From: Lyngbya sp. PCC 8106
GTDB lineage: Bacteria > Cyanobacteriota > Cyanobacteriia > Cyanobacteriales > Microcoleaceae
Direction of reading: 5' to 3'
DNA: 64,000 bases
Assembly: GCF_000169095.1 (NCBI RefSeq)
Contig: NZ_AAVU01000035.1
Span: forward strand, 14,594-78,593
The notes under the pieces are model-generated. The model saw only the letters and a list, made by a program, of their open reading frames with translations. It was not told where the DNA came from and did not search any database. The translations under genes and the position numbers were made by a program. The first letter of the stretch is position 1. Each line of letters begins with the position of its first letter. Shown piece by piece: positions 10,613 through 17,863 of the stretch.

Positions 10613-11282
10613 TGGGCTGATTAATTCGGTATCCTAAACCGTAGACTGTTTCTATCCAGTTGGCTGCATCCACTTGTCCTAAACGCTGTCTTAAACGTCT
10701 GACGAGGGTACTGACTGCATTACTTTCGGGGGGGTTATCCCATTCCCATAAAGATTGTTCGATTTGATCTCGGCTTAAAACTTGGTTGGGATGGCGGAGA
10801 AAATATTCTAAAAGTTGCGATTCTCTAACCGAAAGTTGAACCTGTTTTTCTTCTCTTTGTACGCACAAACGGGCTAAATTTAATTCTAAATCCCCCAATT
10901 TTAAACTATCTCCCAACCAGTGGGGAGAACGTCTCCCCAAAGCGCGAATTCGGGCGAGAAGTTCGAGTAAATCTATCGGTTTAACCAGGTAATCATCCGC
11001 CCCGCTATCTAACCCAATTACTTTGTCAGCAGTGGTATCTTTAGCGGTTAAAAGCAAAACGGGTGCTGTTTTTCCCATACTTCGATAGGTGCGACATAGT
11101 TCAACTCCAGAAACAGCGGGTAACATCCAATCAAAAATCAGTAAATCATAATCGGTTTCGCCCATTAACCATTGGGCGGTGTCTCCCGTTTCAACTCCAT
11201 CCACAATATGTCCGGCTTGGGAAAGGGCGGTGCGGATGGGTTCTAATTGTTCTATATCGTCTTCAACTAATAGGATTCTCAT
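10605..11282 (-). CDS. rppA: RppA-like OmpR-family response regulator
   Basis: 225-residue DNA-binding regulator. The receiver domain has the acidic pair in LLVEDD, the phospho-accepting Asp51 (LLIFDWMLP) and the Lys of DDYLVKPIDL. It is followed by an OmpR/PhoB winged helix (SVRESQLLEYFLRHPNQVLS, NAVSTLVRRLRQRLG, ETVYGLGYRI). It is first in a two-gene operon with the kinase. The gene faces a divergent small membrane protein across a 205-bp promoter region that contains 11-bp-spaced GACAAT repeats, a spacing typical of OmpR-family operators. Confidence 0.87.
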   Translation of the reverse strand: MRILLVEDDIEQLEPIRTALSQAGHIVDGVETGDTAQWLMGETDYDLLIFDWMLPAVSGVELCRTYRSMGKTAPVLLLTAKDTTADKVIGLDSGADDYLVKPIDLLELLARIRALGRRSPHWLGDSLKLGDLELNLARLCVQREEKQVQLSVRESQLLEYFLRHPNQVLSRDQIEQSLWEWDNPPESNAVSTLVRRLRQRLGQVDAANWIETVYGLGYRINQPNV

Positions 11283-11313
11283 CAGTTGTTTATCTCGTTA
11301 CTCTAGTTTATCA

Positions 11314-11341
11314 GACAATTGACCGACAATAAAAAATTGTC
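11314..11341. promoter_or_regulatory. candidate OmpR-family operator between divergent genes
   Basis: GACAATT at 11314-11320 is followed 11 bp later by GACAATA (11325-11331), and the inverse AATTGTC lies at 11335-11341. Direct repeats with 11-bp spacing are the classic binding layout for OmpR/PhoB-type regulators. The site sits between rppA (minus) and the gene at 11487 (plus). Inference from spacing only. Confidence 0.4.
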
Positions 11342-11486
11342 TTTTGTCCTGAATCTCCCCCGATAAATATCAATTTATCTTGTTAGATTAGAATTAGAGA
11401 AACACCTGTTGAGCCTTGCCAAAGCTACTGTCCAAACTGGACGGAAAAAGTGCATAATAATTAAAAGTAGCACAAAAATTTCAGAG

Positions 11487-11891
11487 ATGATTATGAAATT
11501 GAGAGATTGGCGAAAAATAGCCTATTCAGTGGGTTTAGAATTTTGGTTTCCCTTACCGTTAATTGGTTTAATCTTCTGGGTGGGAACGGGTTGGACAACC
11601 GCTGCTGTGTTGGGTGAAGCCCCCCAAATTGAGCGGATATCTGTGGAAGGGGAAACATTACCAGAAGTTGAACTGGTGGTGAAAGGACAACTGATTTCTA
11701 TTGAAGCTAAAATTTACGAACAAAGAGGTTATACCAAAGTCGATATTGATACCGATAGTCCCACCTTAAAAGAGTTAGAATTTGAGTTTCCGGTGACAGA
11801 TGTGGCGGGTGTGGAAGCGGAACTTTCTCACACCCTAAACTTATCTCCCGCACAGCTTCGGACTTTAGTTCGTTATCAAATTTACGACTAA
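11487..11891 (+). CDS. small membrane-anchored protein, unknown function
   Basis: About 134 residues from ATG 11487 (MIMKLRDWRKIAYS). One membrane segment (LPLIGLIFWVGTGWTTAAVL) precedes a soluble domain (EIERISVEGETLPEVELVV-like, then DTDSPTLKELEFEFPVTDV). The open frame extends upstream to 11409, but that part looks non-coding and has no better start. I do not recognise the family. It is transcribed divergently from the RppA/RppB pair and is followed by the OB-like repeat protein, so it may belong to the regulon of that pair. Confidence 0.65.
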   Translation: MIMKLRDWRKIAYSVGLEFWFPLPLIGLIFWVGTGWTTAAVLGEAPQIERISVEGETLPEVELVVKGQLISIEAKIYEQRGYTKVDIDTDSPTLKELEFEFPVTDVAGVEAELSHTLNLSPAQLRTLVRYQIYD

Positions 11892-11911
11892 TTTTTTCTA
11901 AGATCAACCCC

Positions 11912-11929
11912 CTGTCATCTTCCTGTCAT
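11912..11929 (+). promoter_or_regulatory. candidate direct-repeat operator upstream of the OB-repeat gene
   Basis: CTGTCAT at 11912-11918 and again at 11923-11929, spacing 11 bp, 50 bp before the ATG at 11979. The spacing is again that of OmpR-family sites, though the half-site differs from the GACAAT pair at 11314. Inference only. Confidence 0.35.
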
Positions 11930-11978
11930 TTTTAATTTTTAAAGTAACATCATCGAGTTCAGAAAGGCAGGACAAGAG

Positions 11979-13811
11979 ATGATTGAACCCAATCCCTTAG
12001 CAGGTTTATTTCCCGGAGCAACTGTTACCGGAGTTGTGGGGGGTTTTGTAGACAATGGAGACGATTTTACTTTAAATTGGTCGGGCGGTACTACCATTGT
12101 CGATCCCAACCCAATAGACGCCGATCAATTGGGTTTAATGATCGGGGAAAGCGTTAACGTTTTTGTGGGGGAATTTGACGGTTTAGAAATCGATAGCCCC
12201 TCCATTACTCGCCCCGATGGTTCTGTCGTTTTGGGCGGAAATCAACCCGTACTTCCCCCAGAAATTCCCGCCGATCCTTTGATTGGAAATCCTCCAACTG
12301 TTCCTGTGGGTATTCCTCCAATGGTGGCTACAACGGTGACAGGAACGGTAATTAATTTAGTTGATAATGATGAATTTCTGCTTGATATTAATGGCAGTCC
12401 ATTATTAGTTGATGCCAATTTACCCGATGCACAATTTTTACAATTAGTTCCCGGTGAAGTTGTCAATGTTGCGGGTGTATTGGATGATGAAGACTTCGAT
12501 ACCTTTTCAGTAACTCGTGCTGATGGTTCGCCCGTAATTCCGACTGCGGTTGTTCCTCCAACTGTTCCTGTGGGTATTCCTCCAATGGTGGCTACAACGG
12601 TGACAGGAACGGTAATTAATTTAGTTGATAATGATGAATTTCTGCTTGATATTAATGGCAGTCCATTATTAGTTGATGCCAATTTACCCGATTCACAATT
12701 TTTACAATTAGTTCCCGGTGAAGTTGTCAATGTTGCGGGTGTATTGGATGATGAAGACTTCGATGCGTTTTCAGTAACTCGTGCTGATGGTTCGCCTGTA
12801 ATTCCGACTGCGGTGATACCTCCGGTTGCTCCGACGGTTGTTCCTCCAACTGTTCCTATGGGTGTTCCTCCAATAGTTCCCGGTTCAACTGTTACCGGAA
12901 CGGTAATTAATTTAGTTGATAATGATGAATTTTTGCTTGATATTAATGGCAGTCCATTATTAGTTGATGCCAATTTACCCGATGCACAATTTTTACAATT
13001 AGTTCCCGGTGAAGTTGTCAATGTTGCGGGTATACTCGATGATGAAGATTTCGATGCGTTTTCAGTAACTCGTGCTGATGGTTCGCCTGTAATTCCGACT
13101 GCGGTGATACCTCCGGTTGCTCCGACGGTTGTTCCTCCAACTGTTCCTATGGGTGTTCCTCCAATAGTTCCCGGTTCAACTGTTACCGGAACGGTGATTA
13201 ATTTAGTTGATAATGATGAATTTCTGCTTGATATTAATGGCAGTCCATTATTAGTTGATGCCAATTTACCCGATGCACAATTTTTACAATTAGTTCCCGG
13301 TGAAGTTGTCAATGTTGCGGGTATACTCGATGATGAAGATTTCGATGCGTTTTCAGTAACTCGTGCTGATGGTTCGCCTGTAATTCCGACTGCGGTTGTT
13401 CCTCCAACTGTTCCTATGGGTGTTCCTCCAACTGTTCCCGGTTCAACTGTTACCGGAACGGTGATTAATTTAGTTGATAATGATGAATTTCTGCTTGATA
13501 TTAATGGCAGTCCATTATTAGTTGATGCCAATTTACCCGATGCACAATTTTTACAATTAGTTCCCGGTGAAGTTGTCAATGTTGCGGGTATACTCGATGA
13601 TGAAGATTTCGATGCGTTTTCAGTAACTCGTGCTGATGGTTCGCCCGTAATTCCGACTGGAGTAGCTGGACGCGGTGTAAATTACGACTGGGATGATGAC
13701 TGGGATGATGATGACGACTGGGATGATGACTGGGATGATGATGACGACTGGGATGACGACTGGGATGACGACTGGGATGACGACTGGGATGACGACTGGG
13801 ATGACGACTAA
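11979..13811 (+). CDS. repeat protein of OB-like units with Asp/Trp-rich tail
   Basis: 610 residues. A diverged first unit (residues ~12-75) and five near-identical units follow the pattern TVTGTVINLVDNDEFLLDI, SPLLVDANLPD, QLVPGEVVNVAGVLDDEDFD. They are joined by Pro/Val linkers (VPPTVPVGIPP). The units resemble the bacterial OB fold (BOF, YgiW-like): a central strand with D-x-F-L-L, then PGE-VNV-G. The last ~42 residues are almost only D and W (DWDDDWDDD pattern), a very acidic, possibly cation-binding tail. There is no signal peptide or membrane segment. It lies beside RppA/RppB-like genes. The OB assignment is inference. Confidence 0.7.
   Translation: MIEPNPLAGLFPGATVTGVVGGFVDNGDDFTLNWSGGTTIVDPNPIDADQLGLMIGESVNVFVGEFDGLEIDSPSITRPDGSVVLGGNQPVLPPEIPADPLIGNPPTVPVGIPPMVATTVTGTVINLVDNDEFLLDINGSPLLVDANLPDAQFLQLVPGEVVNVAGVLDDEDFDTFSVTRADGSPVIPTAVVPPTVPVGIPPMVATTVTGTVINLVDNDEFLLDINGSPLLVDANLPDSQFLQLVPGEVVNVAGVLDDEDFDAFSVTRADGSPVIPTAVIPPVAPTVVPPTVPMGVPPIVPGSTVTGTVINLVDNDEFLLDINGSPLLVDANLPDAQFLQLVPGEVVNVAGILDDEDFDAFSVTRADGSPVIPTAVIPPVAPTVVPPTVPMGVPPIVPGSTVTGTVINLVDNDEFLLDINGSPLLVDANLPDAQFLQLVPGEVVNVAGILDDEDFDAFSVTRADGSPVIPTAVVPPTVPMGVPPTVPGSTVTGTVINLVDNDEFLLDINGSPLLVDANLPDAQFLQLVPGEVVNVAGILDDEDFDAFSVTRADGSPVIPTGVAGRGVNYDWDDDWDDDDDWDDDWDDDDDWDDDWDDDWDDDWDDDWDDD
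12331..13663 (+). repeat. five tandem 264-291-bp coding repeats
   Basis: Corresponding points of the units lie at 12331, 12595, 12886, 13177 and 13444, giving steps of 264, 291, 291 and 267 bp. The 24-27-bp difference is an extra linker copy (IPPVAPTV). DNA identity between units is very high, so copy number probably varies between strains. Confidence 0.9.
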
Positions 13812-13872
13812 AACTTTTAATTAGGTTTGATTGATTGGCAAAAAAACCCAGTTTTTCGGTTATTATAAAGAT

Positions 13873-15322
13873 TTGACATCCTCTCCGTCGTAAACAACGG
13901 AGATTCCAAACATCACTGTCTGGGCTTCCTCTTTCCACGAGCTGACTTACTAGGTTGAGTTTCCCCAACAGAGCAGAGGACGTTCTCTCGGGAGGCGTTA
14001 ATTTCCGTCTGCCCGACGGTATTTTAAAAACAGATATTAAGCGGAAGAACGGATTAAGTTATCTGTAGGACAGCATAAATCTCTGATACTCGCAGTTAAA
14101 TTAATCCGTTAATCGATTTCTTATCCGTTTCTTTATTTGATAGTTGTTTTAATGCAGATTTCAGTATATTTCTGGCGGCATTTTCATCTCGGTCAGCAAT
14201 ATACCCACAGTGAGGACATTTGTGAGTCCGTGTGGCAAGAGTTTTTACAACTTTCTCGCCACAATTTGAACAGTTTTGAGAAGTATACGCGGGTTCAACA
14301 GCAATAACTGGAACCCCATAAACCCTCCCAAAATATTCTAACCATTCTCGAAACCTGTACCAAGCTGCATCGCTAATTGACTTGGCTAGATGATGGTTTT
14401 TAACCATGTTGCGAATCCGTAGGTTTTCAACCGCTACCAAGTCGTTAGACTGTATGACGTGTTGGGCTAGTTTACAAGCCCAATCGTTACGCCTGCGTGA
14501 AACCTTGAGATGCGCTCTACCTAATTTGTTTCTGGCTTTTTGGCGATTTTGACTTCCTTTTTTAGTTCGAGATAATCGACGTTGCAGCTTTTTCAGCTTG
14601 CGTTCATCTTTTCTCAAAAACCGAGGATTGTCTATTTGATTACCAGAACAATCTGTGTAGAAATAGTTTAAACCTACATCTAATCCTGTTTGTTTTCCTG
14701 TTAGTTCTTTTTTCTCCTCTCGTTCATGGTCTATCAGAAATTGAGCATAATACCCGTCATGTCTTCTAATTACCCTCACTCGTTTGATTTGTTCGAGTTG
14801 ATGAAAGTGCAGGTTTCGGCTTCCCCAAAGCTTAAATGTACCCGTTTGAAACTTGTCAGTAAACGTTAAATAACGCCTATCTTCCGAAAGTTTCCATCCT
14901 GATGTTTTGTATTCAACAGACGCTCTAACTTGATACTTTTTAAACTTTGGGAATCCTTTGGAGCCTGGTATTTTCTGCTTACAATTCCGATAAAATCTTT
15001 CAATTGATGCCCAAGCTCTTTCTGCGTGTGCTTGTCGTGCCATTGAGTTTAACCTTGATGCCCAAGGAAACTCTGGATTGTCTGACAACAGTTTGCAGTG
15101 CTTGTAGGCATCGTTGCGGCTTTTAACTTGACCATCTAACCATGCTCTGATGACGCTGTTGCGAACAAATAGACCTGTCCGAATGGCTTCATCCAAGCTT
15201 CGGTACTGGCAATATGTTCCTTGCAGCTTCATTTCATATACGAGCATAATTTATCTTCGTCGCTTACGATAAGCCATCATAGCACAAACATAATCCGTCG
15301 TGAACGACGGGGCTTTTGACCC
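13873..15322 (-). mobile_element. tnpB-only IS200/IS605-type element, apparently intact
   Basis: On the minus strand the 5' end starts GGGTCAAAAGCCCCGTCG with a hairpin CCCCGTCG...CGACGG. The 3' end has CTCCGTTG...ACGGAG followed by AGGATGTCAA, matching the TGTCAA end of the two short elements in this window. The element is 1450 bp and holds one gene, tnpB, reading towards the TGTCAA end. There is no tnpA, so movement would need a transposase from elsewhere. The ends are inferred from comparison with the 335-bp and 351-bp elements. Confidence 0.8.
14096..15247 (-). CDS. tnpB: TnpB, RNA-guided RuvC-like nuclease of IS605 family
   Basis: 383 residues, full length for the family. An N-terminal helical region is followed by the RuvC domain with Asp190 (TGLDVGLNYF), Glu274 (VAVENLRIRNM) and Asp354 (ADRDENAARN). 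A zinc finger formed by C326/C329 (CSNCG) and C344/C347 (CPHCG) lies between. All catalytic residues are present. TnpB proteins cut DNA using an RNA made from the element's 3' end, here expected from the region 13873-14095. There are no frameshifts, unlike the other two tnpB genes in this window. Confidence 0.93.
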   Translation of the reverse strand: MLVYEMKLQGTYCQYRSLDEAIRTGLFVRNSVIRAWLDGQVKSRNDAYKHCKLLSDNPEFPWASRLNSMARQAHAERAWASIERFYRNCKQKIPGSKGFPKFKKYQVRASVEYKTSGWKLSEDRRYLTFTDKFQTGTFKLWGSRNLHFHQLEQIKRVRVIRRHDGYYAQFLIDHEREEKKELTGKQTGLDVGLNYFYTDCSGNQIDNPRFLRKDERKLKKLQRRLSRTKKGSQNRQKARNKLGRAHLKVSRRRNDWACKLAQHVIQSNDLVAVENLRIRNMVKNHHLAKSISDAAWYRFREWLEYFGRVYGVPVIAVEPAYTSQNCSNCGEKVVKTLATRTHKCPHCGYIADRDENAARNILKSALKQLSNKETDKKSINGLI

Positions 15323-15420
15323 GCTTTTTTTGGTAAAATCTTGAAATAACCTACAGAAAACTGGGTTAATCTGTTGGGAAATTGGAAGTCAAAAACGTTT
15401 CTAAATTTGTTCAATTTACA

Positions 15421-17067
15421 CTAGAACGAAGTCGGCACCAATTGTAACGGCCCGAGTCCTAACTCTTGAGGAGAGAGCGATCGCACTTCTAAGAGTGCCA
15501 TCATATCTTTAAACCCAGGCTGACCCCGTGAGGCCCCGGTTAATCCCATCGCAATAATTAAACCACACCAGCCCTGAGTGTTCTGACATCGTTGTTCCCA
15601 TTTTTGACGGGCTTGTTGATGGGTGGGGTCATCTTCCATAAATTCACCCAAGAGGTGTAGATCTCCATTTTCCGTTCTCAAAATCCCTAGATCGTAATTA
15701 CAACCTGCCATCGGATCTTCGCCGGGATTAAAACAAATTCCAGTCAATCCTCCGGCTGCTTTTAACGTCTGAATCAAGGTTTGGGCTTTCGGTTTAGAAG
15801 TTTGAATTAAAATCACGGGTAAACCCTCACCGTCTTGGGGAATATCGATTTCTGAGGCTTGATGAAACTGGATGTGATTTCGCAAATATTCTGCGGTGTC
15901 CCAAGGCATTACACCCAAACTCAAGAAAGACTTTGGTGGCACCAGATCATCGTGCAAAATCGGCATTTCTAAATCTAATTCGTCTTCATCCTCACTGTCG
16001 GATGTGCTTGCCATGTCTAACAGTTCGCTCGCGACTTCTGGCAGAGTTGCCACTGTTACCATGATTTGCTTTTTCTGGGCATCAGACTTGAGAAAAGGGA
16101 TGCGATAGCGACGAGAAAGGGCTGGAAACTGGTGAGACTTGAATTTTTGCCGAAAGTCTCGCAGAAAGCGATGCAAGGCTTCTAGGGTAACTAATACTGT
16201 TGCGGCTTCTTCTTCGTAGAGAATAGAACGTAACCCTTCTAGCGGATGTAAATTGCCAAAGCTGGGTTGAATTTCGGAAACGGACAGATCGGCAAAATTC
16301 TCGTCATCCTCATCTTCATCGTCTTCAAAGTCCAACATGGACTCATAGGTGACAAATAAACAGTCTTGAGTTAGGAAGGCTTCTTCGAGGTTATCGTGCG
16401 GTTGATGTTGCACCACTCGCTCCCGAAACTGTTTTAAGGAGTCCAAAGAGCGATACATCAATATGCCATAATCCATCCCTAATTTACCCAAGGTGGAAAT
16501 ATAGAGGGTGGTGACATCAAATTCATTGAGTTCGATGGAGATGATTTGGTGTTCGCCGAGTTTTTCCCAGGGAGCATCCTGCCAAATGGTGTAGGCTTTT
16601 TCTTGCAGAGCAGAAGCGTGTTGAGGCGGTAACTGAGGCGGACGGTTTTCTGCGACTTCTTGAAGTCCGCGAAAGATTTCATCAATTAGGGGTAAATCCG
16701 GGACATATTCAATCGTGATCTCAAGATCTTGGAGAACCCCCCGCAAGAAAAATTGAATTTCGCGATCTTTGACCACAATTTTTTGAGGACGAGCCGCAGG
16801 AGTCGGGCTTTGAGGATGTTCCATCGCTCGCAGTAAGGTTCGCACGGTTACTTCTGGCCCCAGGTCAGAACCGACCATATCCATCGCTCGTACCATTCCT
16901 TGAGAGCCATCGACCCAAATAATACATTCGCTACTACTGCCTGAGTCCTCTCCTTCGAGCTTAGAACTGGACTCCGAAGACACCGAACGGCGATCACCTT
17001 CCCACACACTAGGAATTTGAGGTAAGTTTTGTAGCCGACGTAGAGTTGTGAGATTGAGACGTGCCAT
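15421..17067 (-). CDS. conserved cyanobacterial protein, unknown function
   Basis: 548 residues, soluble, with an acidic stretch around residues 250-262 (DFEDDEDEDDENF). Its N-terminal part starts MARLNLTTLRRLQNLPQIPS and contains ECIIWVDGSQGMVRAMDMVG. There is also HLLGEFMEDDPTHQQARQKW near the end. I recognise it only as a protein of the type seen widely in cyanobacterial genomes (DUF6930-like); I see no catalytic motif. It stands alone, between the intact tnpB element and the 351-bp element. Start: the ATG at 17067. Confidence 0.7.
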   Translation of the reverse strand: MARLNLTTLRRLQNLPQIPSVWEGDRRSVSSESSSKLEGEDSGSSSECIIWVDGSQGMVRAMDMVGSDLGPEVTVRTLLRAMEHPQSPTPAARPQKIVVKDREIQFFLRGVLQDLEITIEYVPDLPLIDEIFRGLQEVAENRPPQLPPQHASALQEKAYTIWQDAPWEKLGEHQIISIELNEFDVTTLYISTLGKLGMDYGILMYRSLDSLKQFRERVVQHQPHDNLEEAFLTQDCLFVTYESMLDFEDDEDEDDENFADLSVSEIQPSFGNLHPLEGLRSILYEEEAATVLVTLEALHRFLRDFRQKFKSHQFPALSRRYRIPFLKSDAQKKQIMVTVATLPEVASELLDMASTSDSEDEDELDLEMPILHDDLVPPKSFLSLGVMPWDTAEYLRNHIQFHQASEIDIPQDGEGLPVILIQTSKPKAQTLIQTLKAAGGLTGICFNPGEDPMAGCNYDLGILRTENGDLHLLGEFMEDDPTHQQARQKWEQRCQNTQGWCGLIIAMGLTGASRGQPGFKDMMALLEVRSLSPQELGLGPLQLVPTSF

Positions 17068-17316
17068 CTAATACAATGTTCCCATTGGCAATATTAATCT
17101 TTGGGGGCTTCCTCATCAGGAAGGGTTCCACCCAGTTAGACTTTTAACATTTATTGTAAGCTTAGGCTTTGACACTCTCGTTGACAAGCTTGATGCTGGT
17201 CTGGAGATTTTTGATTTTTACCCGGTTGACTCAACTCGGATGAGCGAGAAGTCTAATGCTCGCTACGACTGAGTTCACAAAGATTTGAGAAGGATTTGAG
17301 TTTGACCGAAAAAATT

Positions 17317-17667
17317 GGGATACAAGCCCCGTCCTTTAGGACGGCTTGATGCTAAACTTTCTTTTGTGGAAAGGGTAATCAACCACACTAAAAACCCAGT
17401 CGCCGAAAAGGCAGCGCACCTTGACGCACTGAAGTTATGGGGTTCCGTACAGGAAAGCTTGTACGGGTAAAAGGCGCAACGCAACAAGTACAGAGAAACC
17501 AAGATTTTAGGTTTTGAACTGTAGGGTAGGGCATACCCAAACAGGCTGCTGAAATGGAGCAAAACGCTTGAGGAGAGTCCATCTCTGGTATAGATAGGTC
17601 GCCCTATCTGTATTAAGTGGACTCGCTGAACCAAGAATCCCCGCCGTTTACGGCGTGGGAGTGTCAA
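17317..17667 (+). mobile_element. 351-bp non-autonomous IS200/IS605-like element (MITE)
   Basis: Starts GGGATACAAGCCCCGTCC with hairpin CCCCGTCC...GGACGG and ends with hairpin CCCCGCCG...CGGCGTGGG followed by AGTGTCAA. Both ends match the 335-bp element at 6544-6878, as does the subterminal GGACTCGxTGAA...CAAGAATCCCCGC. The host base context AAATT precedes the start in both. It holds no intact gene; an open frame of 134 codons on the minus strand spans the ends and is not credible. The gap 17068-17316 shows nothing else. Confidence 0.8.
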
Positions 17668-17818
17668 TTCTACAGACATCGAGACCTCAGAAAGATTTCT
17701 AGATTTGACTTTGTTGTTTTTTTACTATCAACAGACAACAATTGGTTTGATTGAGATCGAGTCAGCCTGACCCGCAATTAGGGGTCGAGGGGGGCTTTAC
17801 AACCTCCGACTCCCATTC

Positions 17819-17852
17819 AAAACCGTGCTTGCTACTTTCACAGCACACGGCT
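17819..17852 (-). ncRNA. group II intron domain V (catalytic hairpin)
   Basis: The minus strand reads GAGCCGTGTGCTGTGAAAG followed by TAGCAAGCACGGTTTT. This has the AGC-type catalytic triad region, a GAAA tetraloop and closing ACGGTT of domain V. The pairing GAGCCGTGTGC with GCACGGTTTT is intact apart from wobble pairs and the usual bulge, so the ribozyme core looks functional. Confidence 0.88.
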
Positions 17853-17863
17853 CCTAGTACAAG

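Larger units (their letters stand above)
13845..15367. repeat. inverted repeat split by the tnpB element
   Basis: The left arm, 13845-13872, reads AACCCAGTTTTTCGGTTATT... and ends AAAGAT. The right arm, 15338-15367, begins ATCTTGAAATAACC and ends AAAACTGGGTT. The arms are imperfect reverse complements over about 28 nt. Without the element they would form a long hairpin with a loop of about 15 nt (GCTTTTTTTGGTAAA). The hairpin may have been the terminator of the preceding gene. Confidence 0.75.

Noticed and set aside
12242..13579. 445-codon open frame on the minus strand
   Set aside because: Antisense to the OB-repeat gene; it is long only because the repeats copy the same open antisense frame. 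Composition (Ser/Thr/Gly/Pro repeats) is not protein-like and there is no ribosome site.
13576..13968. 130-codon minus-strand frame with RHPSRHPSR repeats
   Set aside because: Antisense of the Asp/Trp tail and the element end.
17275..17679. 134-codon minus-strand frame
   Set aside because: It crosses both ends of the 351-bp element, including the terminal hairpins, so it is not a gene.
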